Position numbers and translations under genes: made by a program. Positions 1-4,668 of a DNA stretch of 6,190 nucleotides are shown here, piece after piece (positions within the stretch are counted from its first letter, which is position 1; every line of letters starts with the position of its first letter). Source of the DNA: DATGQT01 sp033720695 (lineage in GTDB: Bacteria; Bacteroidota; Rhodothermia; Rhodothermales; Rubricoccaceae); assembly GCA_033720695.1 (NCBI GenBank), contig JAWWCA010000209.1, forward strand, positions 1-6,190, written 5' to 3'. The notes under the pieces are model-generated. The model was not told the DNA's origin and made no database searches. It worked only from the letters and a program-made list of their open reading frames with translations.

Positions 1-176
1 AGCGTTGCGAAGCGCGCCCGGAGTCGGGCGTCGCGGAGCGCGAGGTGCAGCGCGTCCGCGACCCGCGCGTCGGCGAGCGCAGCGCGGAGTTCCGCAGCAG
101 AGGGGGAGCCCGTAAGTGCAGGCTCCTCCGGAGGCGCCGTCGGTGGGGTCGGGGAGGGGGGCGTAGGCACTTTCAT
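1..176 (-). CDS. Unrecognised protein, N-terminal 58 residues (runs off left edge)
   Basis: An open frame starts with ATG at 176 and reads to the left edge without a stop. The visible N-terminus is MKVPTPPSPTP followed by more Pro/Thr/Glu-rich sequence, so residues 2-20 are probably a disordered leader. From about residue 24 it becomes Ala/Leu/Arg/Asp-rich with helical periodicity (AAELRAALADARVADALHLA). There is no signal peptide or membrane segment in the visible part. I do not recognise the family and too little is visible to assign a function. The start is chosen because it is the only ATG, and a promoter-like element and a repeat cluster lie just upstream. No Shine-Dalgarno is present, as for the other genes here. 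The opposite strand is also open across this stretch, so coding is likely rather than certain. It follows ssrA in the same direction, separated by that gene's terminator. Confidence 0.55.
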   Translation of the reverse strand, partial: MKVPTPPSPTPPTAPPEEPALTGSPSAAELRAALADARVADALHLALRDARLRARFAT

Positions 177-209
177 CGAAAAAACCGGCAGTGTTTCCGG
201 CAGTGCCTA
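164..209. repeat. Inverted repeat TAGGCACT/AGTGCCTA enclosing a tandem 9-mer
   Basis: TAGGCACT (164-171) and AGTGCCTA (202-209) are perfect inverted copies 30 bases apart. Inside and overlapping the right arm, CCGGCAGTG occurs twice (185-193 and 197-205), 12 bases from copy to copy with TTT between. The cluster covers the predicted transcription start and 5' leader of the left-edge gene, and the left arm lies in its first codons (start codon 174-176). It could be an operator for a dimeric regulator or a leader hairpin in the mRNA. The repeats are seen directly; the role is inference. Confidence 0.5.
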
Positions 210-237
210 AAATAGAAACGCCCCATTTCGGGCGCAA
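208..237 (-). promoter_or_regulatory. Putative promoter of the left-edge gene
   Basis: On the minus strand TTGCGC (237-232) and TATTTT (213-208) are separated by 18 bases, each matching 4 of 6 positions of the sigma-70-type consensus. Transcription would start near 201, about 25 bases before the ATG at 176. The -35 lies in the loop and the first stem base of the ssrA terminator hairpin, so terminator and promoter share DNA. The call rests on the match and position only. Confidence 0.35.
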
Positions 238-257
238 TGGCCGAAATGGGGCGTTTT
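208..257 (-). terminator. Intrinsic terminator of ssrA
   Basis: A perfect 16-bp stem is formed by 216-231 and 241-256 with a 9-base loop (232-240), only five bases beyond the mature 3' end of tmRNA. On the minus strand the stem is followed by CTATTTTAG, a broken U-rich run. On the plus strand the stem is followed by TTCTTG, so it could also stop transcription from the left. The strength of the stem and its position right after ssrA make this the tmRNA terminator. Confidence 0.85.
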
Positions 258-261
258 CTTG

Positions 262-632
262 TGGAGATGCCGGGAGTCGAACCCGGGTCCGAATGGAACT
301 GCAGTCCAGGCGTCTACATGCGTAGCCGACGTATTGAGGGTCTTTGCCGGTGAAGCAGGGCCCATCGGCGGGGCTTCCTCACCGGCGCAGGCTGGTTGGG
401 GTTCGCGACCTCGGCTCAGCCGGAGCCTGCGTCGCTAGCTCATCTTAGGCGATGCCTCGGGGCAGGGCGATGAGCAGCCCCACCCGGAGACAGCTAGTCG
501 GCGTTACGCCGCCAGCGCGTAGGAATAGTCGTTGGCAACTATTCAGTTTCTCAGCGGGTGTCGCGGGCGTGCTGAGAACCACCCGGCACGCAGCCTGCCG
601 CATCATCCATCCGTCGAAACCGTGTCATCCCC
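262..632 (-). ncRNA. ssrA: tmRNA (transfer-messenger RNA, ssrA)
   Basis: tmRNA enters ribosomes stalled on broken mRNA, acts first as alanyl-tRNA and then as a short mRNA that adds a degradation tag (trans-translation, with SmpB). The 5' end GGGGATG (632-626) pairs with CATCTCC (269-263) to form the acceptor stem. The discriminator A is at 262 and CCA is not encoded, so it must be added enzymatically. The conserved GGTTTCGACGG block lies near the 5' end and the T arm is CCGGG-TTCGACT-CCCGG (286-270). Pseudoknot PK1 can be read directly: GCGTGC (591-586) pairs with GCACGC (572-567), and CGGGTG in its loop (585-580) pairs with CACCCG (560-555). The tag frame follows at 536-504. The mature length of about 371 nt is normal for one-piece tmRNA. 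No circular permutation is seen. Confidence 0.97.
504..536 (-). other. tmRNA tag reading frame, ANDYSYALAA
   Basis: Within ssrA, resume codon GCC (536-534) is followed by AAC GAC TAT TCC TAC GCG CTG GCG GCG and stop TAA (506-504). This gives the ten-residue tag ANDYSYALAA. The upstream AATAGTT and the resume codon just downstream of PK1 match the canonical arrangement. The AND start and ALAA end match the known Escherichia coli tag ANDENYALAA; in that system the C-terminal LAA is recognised by ClpXP and the N-terminal part by SspB. Only the middle residues differ, so ClpX-type recognition of the end is expected here. Confidence 0.95.
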
Positions 633-671
633 AAGATTCGAAAGAGCAGCCCCGCCAGAGCGGGAGAGCCC

Positions 672-702
672 ATAGTAGCGCTAACCCCCTCCCCGGTTCC
701 AG
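672..702 (-). promoter_or_regulatory. Possible ssrA promoter
   Basis: On the minus strand TACTAT (677-672) is a 4-of-6 match to a -10 box. The best -35 candidates near 702-695 (CTGGAA or TGGAAC) are weak. A start near 665 would give a precursor with a 5' leader of about 33 nt, to be removed by RNase P. That leader would contain a small hairpin, CCCGC-TCTG-GCGGG (664-651). No other -10-like box fits between the lipoprotein stop and the tmRNA 5' end. Confidence 0.3.
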
Positions 703-707
703 GAGAG

Positions 708-1184
708 CTAGCCTTCTACGGATTCTTCGTCCCGCTCCCGTGGCGTCCCCAGCACCACGAACCCCTGGCGCGCAAAGGAGGCGTTGAGGTCTGGGAGGAG
801 CGCCCGCCGGAGGCCGCTGCCGAGGTAGCTGAGCTTGCTGCGCCCGCCGAGAACGGAGTAGCGGACGGGGTGGAAGAAAACCCGGACGTGGTGCTCTCCG
901 ACGGGCGCGACGTCAAGCGCCACCTCGGTCCGGTAAAGGCCCCAGTTGTCGGTCTGGCGCGGCGCCGTCGACACCACGTTGGGGACGTCGGTCGGGCGCA
1001 GCTCCCACCCGGCGTCGGTGAGGGCTACGCGGATCCGAGTGTAGACGTCATCGCTCGCCTCGGCTGAGGGGGCTTCGACCTCGTAGTCTCGGTAGAGCGG
1101 GGCAACGGAGGGCGAGCAGGCAGAGAGCGCGAGGGCCAACGCGAGGGCGGCGCAGAAGCGAGGGATCGTCGTGCAGAGGCGCAT
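708..1184 (-). CDS. Small lipoprotein of unknown function
   Basis: A 158-residue protein starting MRLCTTIPRF. It carries a lipoprotein signal: basic N-terminus, an Ala/Leu-rich hydrophobic stretch (about 11-20) and lipobox LSAC with the acylated Cys at residue 23. The mature part should therefore be anchored to a membrane, probably the outer one. The rest is soluble, with alternating segments that look like beta strands (TEVALDVAPVGEHHVRVFF, residues about 92-110). No repeats or catalytic motif are visible and I do not recognise the family. The frame is open upstream to 1379, but that extension crosses a strong terminator hairpin and would put 65 unrelated residues before the signal peptide, so ATG at 1184 is chosen. 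ssrA lies downstream on the same strand with its 5' end 75 bases after the stop; no strong terminator separates them. Confidence 0.8.
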   Translation of the reverse strand: MRLCTTIPRFCAALALALALSACSPSVAPLYRDYEVEAPSAEASDDVYTRIRVALTDAGWELRPTDVPNVVSTAPRQTDNWGLYRTEVALDVAPVGEHHVRVFFHPVRYSVLGGRSKLSYLGSGLRRALLPDLNASFARQGFVVLGTPRERDEESVEG

Positions 1185-1192
1185 CGAGCCGG

Positions 1193-1221
1193 AGTATACG
1201 GGCGGGGCTCGCCGCGGACAG
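1193..1221 (-). promoter_or_regulatory. Putative promoter of the lipoprotein gene, possibly leaderless
   Basis: TATACT (1198-1193) is a 5-of-6 match to the sigma-70 -10 box and lies only 8 bases before the ATG at 1184. A hexamer at the proper -35 distance (CTGTCC, 1221-1216, 17-base spacer) is weak. With this -10 the transcript would begin at or within a few bases of the start codon, giving a leaderless mRNA. The same TATAC core appears in the two other candidate promoters at 1446-1441 and 1536-1541. Confidence 0.4.
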
Positions 1222-1226
1222 GGCAC

Positions 1227-1270
1227 AAAAAGGAGCCGGGCGGACACGCTCACCCAAACGTGTCCGCCCG
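1227..1270 (-). terminator. Strong intrinsic terminator, minus strand
   Basis: CGGGCGGACACG (1237-1248) and CGTGTCCGCCCG (1259-1270) form a perfect 12-bp stem, extendable by a G-U and a G-C pair, with a 10-base loop. On the minus strand it is followed after five bases by TTTTT (1231-1227); no T run follows on the plus strand. It must therefore end a minus-strand transcript coming from 1271 or beyond, although no credible protein gene lies there. Alternatively it is an attenuator in a long leader of the lipoprotein gene, whose ATG is 43 bases downstream. Confidence 0.8.
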
Positions 1271-1433
1271 ACAGAAAGCCGGCCCTCGGGCCAGGCGTCG
1301 CTCGTGCTAGCGCCGAGCCGGATCCTGGATAAGGAGGCGTTCCAGAGTCCGAGCCGACTCCTAACAATGCGTGTGCCAACGGAGCCCGGCGGGATGCAGG
1401 CCTCCCTGGGGCCCAGGGCAGACTGCGGAGTGT
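1227..1433 (-). ncRNA. Candidate structured small RNA, about 205 nt (6S-like?)
   Basis: No credible coding frame exists here, yet the segment lies between a promoter-like -10 box (1446-1441) and a strong terminator. Read on the minus strand, three long-range helices nest inside one another. GCCCUGGGCC (1419-1410) pairs with GGCCCGAGGGC (1292-1282), one bulge. AGGGAGGC (1407-1400) pairs with GCCUCCUU (1338-1331). GCCGGGCUCC (1390-1381) pairs with GGAGUCGGC (1361-1353), one bulge, leaving a 19-nt apical loop. A side hairpin GCUCG/CGAGC (1318-1314 with 1304-1300) sits on the 3' strand. A rod of about 200 nt with a 3'-side hairpin resembles the general shape of 6S RNA, but I cannot match conserved 6S sequence, so the identity is open. 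In such GC-rich DNA some pairing is expected by chance. No tRNA T-loop, SRP tetraloop or RNase P core motif is present. Confidence 0.45.
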
Positions 1434-1440
1434 GCATCGG

Positions 1441-1469
1441 GGTATACACCGCTGTACACGATCCGGGAA
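1441..1469 (-). promoter_or_regulatory. Putative promoter of the candidate small RNA
   Basis: On the minus strand TTCCCG (1469-1464) and TATACC (1446-1441) are 17 bases apart. Transcription would begin near 1434-1433, just before the first nested helix. The -10 matches 4 of 6 and the -35 only 3 of 6. Next to it lie two similar half-sites, GTGTACA (1459-1453) and GTGTATA (1449-1443), which could be a factor site or chance. Confidence 0.35.
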
Positions 1470-1510
1470 TTGAGTGCCCCGGGTGAAGCTGCGTCCAAGT
1501 CCTCGCGGGT

Positions 1511-1541
1511 CTGGCTCGGGAGCCGATCTGGCGCGTATACT
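1511..1541 (+). promoter_or_regulatory. Putative promoter of the mS38-like gene
   Basis: TATACT (1536-1541) is a 5-of-6 -10 box. The best upstream partner is CTGGCT (1511-1516), a weak match with a 19-base spacer. Transcription would start near 1548, giving a leader of about 34 nt before the ATG at 1582. It diverges from the candidate small-RNA promoter about 90 bases away. Confidence 0.4.
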
Positions 1542-1581
1542 GCGCGGCTACCCCTCAAATCCTCAACCAGCACGAGTTCCT

Positions 1582-1677
1582 ATGCCCTGCGGCCGGAAGC
1601 GCAAGCGCCACAAGATCGCCACGCACAAGCGGAAGAAGCGGCTTCGGAAGAACCGCCACAAGAAGAAGAACCGCTAG
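1582..1677 (+). CDS. AURKAIP1/COX24 (mS38-like) basic ribosome-associated protein, 31 aa
   Basis: This complete gene encodes 31 residues, MPCGRKRKRHKIATHKRKKR and then 11 more, mostly basic. Eighteen residues are Lys/Arg and three are His. The pattern M-P-x-G-(K/R)KRKRHK(I/V)ATHKRKKR is the short AURKAIP1/COX24-domain protein that Bacteroidota encode. The family is related to mitochondrial ribosomal protein mS38, which sits on small-subunit rRNA near the decoding region, so a structural role in the ribosome is the likely function; this is inferred from the family. The frame is open upstream to 1474, but the extra 36 residues do not resemble the family and precede the promoter-like box, so ATG at 1582 is chosen. 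It has its own terminator at 1737 and so appears monocistronic. No Shine-Dalgarno is seen. Confidence 0.9.
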   Translation: MPCGRKRKRHKIATHKRKKRLRKNRHKKKNR

Positions 1678-1736
1678 CCGGCGCCGCCGCCCGCGGCCGC
1701 TCGACCCGAGCGCGCCGCGTCGATCAGACCACGGAG

Positions 1737-1765
1737 GCTGCGCCTGCCCAGCAGGCGCAGCTTTT
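1737..1765 (+). terminator. Intrinsic terminator after the mS38-like gene
   Basis: GCTGCGCCTGC (1737-1747) and GCAGGCGCAGC (1751-1761) form an 11-bp GC-rich stem around CCA, followed directly by TTTT (1762-1765). It lies 60 bases after the stop codon and separates the small ribosomal gene from ytxH. The minus strand has no T run, so the direction is plus. Confidence 0.85.
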
Positions 1766-1867
1766 CGTGTTCCATCCGGGCCTTCCATCCGAGCCGAGCG
1801 CGGGCAACCCCCGGCGCGTCGGGGCGTATCTTCATGAGCCTCTCCGTCACCTGACACCCCGCCCTTC

Positions 1868-2221
1868 ATGCGCGAGCACCGCAGCCCCCTCCGAGCCTCC
1901 TTCTGGGGCTTCGCCCTCGGCGGCGCCACCGGCTTCGCCCTCGGGATCCTCCTCGCGCCCGACGAGGGGCGGGAGGTTCGCCAGCGTCTCGCCTACCTCC
2001 TCGACCGCTGGTCCAGCCAACTCGGACGGGTGGTGGGGGACCTCGTCTCCGAGTCCGTCCCGAACGAGGCCCGGCAGAGTGCCGACGCCGTCGTCGCCGA
2101 TGCCCGTCAGCAGGCCGAGCAGCTCCTCAGCGAGGCCGAGGCCCTCATGAAGGAGGCGCGCAGCCGCCGGACCGGCGGCGACCGCGACGGGGGACCCCCG
2201 CCGCTCCGCCGCGCCTCCTGA
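1868..2221 (+). CDS. YtxH domain-containing membrane-anchored protein
   Basis: A 117-residue protein. Residues about 10-31 form a Gly/Ala-rich hydrophobic helix ending in LLAPDEGREVRQRL (28-41), the hallmark of the YtxH family: a small-residue membrane helix, then (L/F)APxxGxExR. The remainder (about 38-100) is a long charged helix, rich in Ala, Glu and Gln, likely a coiled coil, with a disordered Arg/Gly/Pro tail. The N-terminus is probably anchored in the inner membrane with the helix in the cytoplasm. YtxH proteins are associated with general stress in Bacillus but have no known biochemical activity. The ATG at 1868 lies just before the family motif and has no Shine-Dalgarno. A TATCTT box at 1827-1832 could be its -10. 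yaaA follows after 52 bases in the same direction, so the two may be cotranscribed. Confidence 0.85.
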   Translation: MREHRSPLRASFWGFALGGATGFALGILLAPDEGREVRQRLAYLLDRWSSQLGRVVGDLVSESVPNEARQSADAVVADARQQAEQLLSEAEALMKEARSRRTGGDRDGGPPPLRRAS

Positions 2222-2273
2222 GCCCTGGCCCCTCTCTCCCTCTCCTCTCACCCGACCCCCACGCGCTTCCCCC

Positions 2274-3182
2274 ATGTCGGTGCGGTTCGCGATTCTTATG
2301 CCCTCGGCCGAAGGCAAGCAGCCGGGCGGCAACCCCCTCGCGCCGGACATGTTCGACTACCGCTCGTCGAACACGTTCAACTACTTCTCCGAGGTCAACG
2401 CCGAGCGACGCGCGCTCATCGACGCCCTCCAGGCGCAGATCCGGGACGCCGACGATGAGGCGCTCGGATCGCTCTTCGGGGTCAAGGGCGACACGCTCCA
2501 GGAGGCCGTCGACGCCGACCTAGAGGTCTACCGGAGCCCGCTCATGGCGGCCATCGACCGCTACGGGCCCGGCGTGATGTACCAGGCGATGGAGTTCGCC
2601 GCGCTCCCCACCGGCGCGCAGCGCCGCCTCCTCGAGAACGGCGTCATCTTCTCCGGGATGTTCGGCCTCCTCCGGCCCGACGACCTCATCCCTTACTACC
2701 GTCTCAAGATGGACGCGACGGTCGAGGGGATCGGGAAGGTGTCGCGCTACTGGCGGCCCCACCTCTCGCCGCTCCTCAACCGCCTCCTCCAAGGCAAGGT
2801 GGTCTGGAACCTCCTTTCGGGCACGCACGAGGACGCCTGGGAAGACGACCGGTCGTACGACCGGATGTACCGCGTCAAGTTCTACCGCGAGGAAGACGGC
2901 GAACGGAAGCCGGTCACGCACGGCGTCAAGGACCTCCGCGGCAACCTCGTCCACTTCATCGTCACCGAGCTGGCCGACGACCTCGAGGCGCTGGAGGACT
3001 GGGAAGCCCCCGATGGGTACGAGGTGGACCCCGACGCCTCCGAGCTCGACGAGAAAGGGGGCGTCGTCGCGATGGTGAGCCGGCCGGGCTGGGAGGCCCG
3101 CCGCGAGGCGCGACGGAAGGCGCGGGCCGAGGCCGAGGCCGAGCGGCGCGCTCGCCGCGAGTCCGACGACGACGAGGAGTAG
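2274..3182 (+). CDS. yaaA: YaaA family peroxide-stress protein (UPF0246/DUF328)
   Basis: A 302-residue protein. It begins FAILMPSAEGK (residues 5-15), the family's N-terminal (P/S)PSExK strand and loop. It then shows the core signature FSGMFGLLRPDDLIPYYRLKM (126-146), YW at 159-160, NLLSGTHEDAW (179-189), RVKFY (200-204) and KDLRGNLVHFIV (219-230). In E. coli YaaA is in the OxyR regulon, lowers free iron during peroxide stress and binds DNA; the role here is inferred from homology. The family usually has about 245-260 residues. This protein has an extra tail (about 272-302) of Arg/Ala/Glu repeats ending in an acidic cluster ESDDDEE, probably a charged helix. ATG at 2274 is supported because the family motif starts within a few residues. 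The 5' flank is pyrimidine-rich with no Shine-Dalgarno. udk follows after 68 bases. Confidence 0.92.
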   Translation: MSVRFAILMPSAEGKQPGGNPLAPDMFDYRSSNTFNYFSEVNAERRALIDALQAQIRDADDEALGSLFGVKGDTLQEAVDADLEVYRSPLMAAIDRYGPGVMYQAMEFAALPTGAQRRLLENGVIFSGMFGLLRPDDLIPYYRLKMDATVEGIGKVSRYWRPHLSPLLNRLLQGKVVWNLLSGTHEDAWEDDRSYDRMYRVKFYREEDGERKPVTHGVKDLRGNLVHFIVTELADDLEALEDWEAPDGYEVDPDASELDEKGGVVAMVSRPGWEARREARRKARAEAEAERRARRESDDDEE

Positions 3183-3250
3183 GCGGGGGAGCGGGTGGAC
3201 GTGAGGCAGCCTCGATCGGACCCTTCCTAACCTCGCACCCCACGCTGCCC

Positions 3251-3889
3251 ATGTCCGTCGTCATCGGAGTTGCTGGAGGGTCCGGGTCGGGGAAGACGAC
3301 CGTGCAGCGCCGCATCCTCGACCGCTTCGGTCCAGGCCGGATCGCCCTCCTCGATCACGACGCCTACTACCGGGACCTCGCGCACCTCCCCCTCGACGAG
3401 CGCGCCCTCTTCAACTTCGACCACCCGGACGCCCTCGAGACCGACCTCATGGTGGCGCACCTCGACCGGCTCCTCGCTGGGGCGACCGTCCAGAAGCCGG
3501 TCTACGACTTCACCCGGCACCGGCGGCGCGACGAGACCGTCGACGTGGTTCCGCGGCCCGTCGTCATCGTCGAGGGGATCCTCGTGCTCGCCGAGCCTGC
3601 GCTCCGCGAGCGCATGGACATCAAGCTCTACGTGGACGCAGCGGACGACGTCCGGCTGATGCGGCGGATCGAGCGGGACCTCCGGGAGCGGGGCCGTTCC
3701 CTCGACGCCGTTCTTGAGCAATACCGCCGCACCGTCCGCCCGATGCACCTCGAGTTCGTCGAGCCGTCGAAGCGCCACGCCGACGTGATCATCCCGCGCG
3801 GGGGGAAGAACAAGGTCGCCATCGACATGGTGCTGGCCCGCGTCCAGTCGCTCCTCGACGTGGACGCAACGCACCCGCTCCACGGCTAG
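3251..3889 (+). CDS. udk: Uridine kinase
   Basis: This cytoplasmic enzyme phosphorylates uridine (and usually cytidine) to UMP/CMP with ATP or GTP in pyrimidine salvage. Its 212 residues match the family length (E. coli Udk 213). Visible motifs in order: Walker A GGSGSGKTT (9-17), LDHDAYYRD (34-42) with the substrate-side Asp, NFDHPDA (55-61), YDFTRHRR (85-92), VEGI (108-111), the Arg-rich lid RRIERDLRERGRS (138-150) and the C-terminal QYRRTVRPMHLEFVEPSKR with ADVIIP (158-182). All key positions are intact. The ATG at 3251 is directly before the first strand, so the start is secure although no Shine-Dalgarno is present. It is the last gene of the plus-strand group, and its stop codon overlaps the stop of coaX on the other strand. 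Confidence 0.96.
   Translation: MSVVIGVAGGSGSGKTTVQRRILDRFGPGRIALLDHDAYYRDLAHLPLDERALFNFDHPDALETDLMVAHLDRLLAGATVQKPVYDFTRHRRRDETVDVVPRPVVIVEGILVLAEPALRERMDIKLYVDAADDVRLMRRIERDLRERGRSLDAVLEQYRRTVRPMHLEFVEPSKRHADVIIPRGGKNKVAIDMVLARVQSLLDVDATHPLHG
3886..3889. other. Convergent overlapping stop codons of udk and coaX (CTAG)
   Basis: The four bases CTAG supply both stops: TAG (3887-3889) ends udk on the plus strand and TAG read from 3888-3886 ends coaX on the minus strand. No intergenic DNA is left for a terminator, and I see no hairpin with a T run within about 60 bases on either side. The two transcripts probably run into each other's genes. Confidence 0.9.
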
Positions 3890-4638
3890 CCCGGGGCCGT
3901 GAGGAGGCGGACGCCCTCGAGGACGAGGTGGTGCTCGACGGCGTCGATGCCGTCGAGGTGCTCCGACAGCCACACCGCCCACCCCCCCGTGGCCACGACG
4001 AACGGCGGCGCCTCCAGGGCCCCCGCGGTGCGGTCGAGGAGGCCGCGGACGCCGTCGAGGAAGAGGACGCCGAGGCCAGCCCGGATGGCCGACACCGTCG
4101 AGGCTCCGATGGGATCGAGGATGTCGGGCCAGTCGACCGCCGGGAGCTGCGCGGTTTGCTCGGCGAGGGCGCGGTGGAGGAGGGGGGCCCCGGGCGCGAT
4201 GGCGCCGCCGAGGTAGACGCCCTCCGCCGAGATCACCTCCGTCGTCACCGCCGTCCCGGCGTCGAGCGCGACGACCGGGCGAGGGGGGTCTCCTGCGTTC
4301 AGGCCGAATCGGAGCCAGGCCGCCGCCGCCGCCGCCAGCCGGTCTGCTCCGAGGGTCTCGGGGGTCTCGTAGGCGAGACGGAAGGGGAGGGGCCTCGCGG
4401 CGTCCACCGAGCGGGGCGAAACCCCGAGCGCGCCCTGCACCGCCTCAGCCCAGGCCGCCGTCCGGTGGGGGACAACGGAGGCGAGCCCCGCCGCCTCCAC
4501 GTCCACGCCCTCGGCGAGGCGGGTCAGCGCCTCGCCGGCCGCGGCGCCCGTCGGGACGCGCGCCGTGCGGACCCAGGCGGCGCCGTCGTGCAGGCCCGCC
4601 TTGACGAGCGTGTTGCCGATGTCGAGCGCGAGGAACAT
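3886..4638 (-). CDS. coaX: Type III pantothenate kinase
   Basis: CoaX phosphorylates pantothenate with ATP, the first step of coenzyme A synthesis, and like its family probably needs a monovalent cation such as K+ or NH4+. The 250 residues match the usual length of about 250-260. Visible motifs: DIGNT (6-10, phosphate-binding with catalytic-site Asp), ETLGADR (94-100, pantothenate site), DAGTA (126-130), GGAIAPG (144-150) and ATGGWA (216-221). This is an intact ASKHA-fold enzyme. The ATG at 4638 begins two residues before the first strand and is secure. birA ends 30 bases upstream on the same strand, so the genes are probably cotranscribed; birA and coaX are neighbours, or fused, in several other bacteria. 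I see no terminator hairpin after the stop. Confidence 0.96.
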   Translation of the reverse strand: MFLALDIGNTLVKAGLHDGAAWVRTARVPTGAAAGEALTRLAEGVDVEAAGLASVVPHRTAAWAEAVQGALGVSPRSVDAARPLPFRLAYETPETLGADRLAAAAAAWLRFGLNAGDPPRPVVALDAGTAVTTEVISAEGVYLGGAIAPGAPLLHRALAEQTAQLPAVDWPDILDPIGASTVSAIRAGLGVLFLDGVRGLLDRTAGALEAPPFVVATGGWAVWLSEHLDGIDAVEHHLVLEGVRLLTAPG

Positions 4639-4668
4639 GGGCGAGAGGATAGGATCGCGAGGGAGGTC

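Noticed and set aside
262..290. Apparent tRNA T-arm as a separate tRNA gene
   Set aside because: It belongs to the tRNA-like domain of tmRNA; there is no anticodon arm nearby and the acceptor partner is at 626-632.
651..664. Small hairpin CCCGC-CAGA-GCGGG as terminator of the lipoprotein gene
   Set aside because: The stem is only 5 bp and is followed by just three T after an intervening stretch; too weak to call.
452..787. Open frame of 111 codons on the plus strand
   Set aside because: It lies mostly antisense to tmRNA and has a Pro/Arg/Ser-rich translation with no family motif; tmRNA explains the sequence.
1266..1284. ACAGAAAGCCGGC on the plus strand, resembling the 3' conserved part of RNase P RNA
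   Set aside because: The rest of an RNase P RNA would have to overlap the lipoprotein gene, and the 5' conserved core is absent.
1048..1573. Minus-strand frames of 133 and 70 codons across the candidate RNA
   Set aside because: They cross the terminator hairpin or a promoter-like box, and their low-complexity translations resemble no protein.
1371..2150. Long plus-strand frame of 259 codons
   Set aside because: It runs through the mS38-like gene, its terminator and ytxH in another frame; the Ser/Pro/Ala translation is typical of shadow frames in GC-rich DNA.
3227..3982. Minus-strand frame of 251 codons opposite udk
   Set aside because: udk on the plus strand has all its catalytic motifs; this frame is its Val/Glu/Asp-rich shadow.
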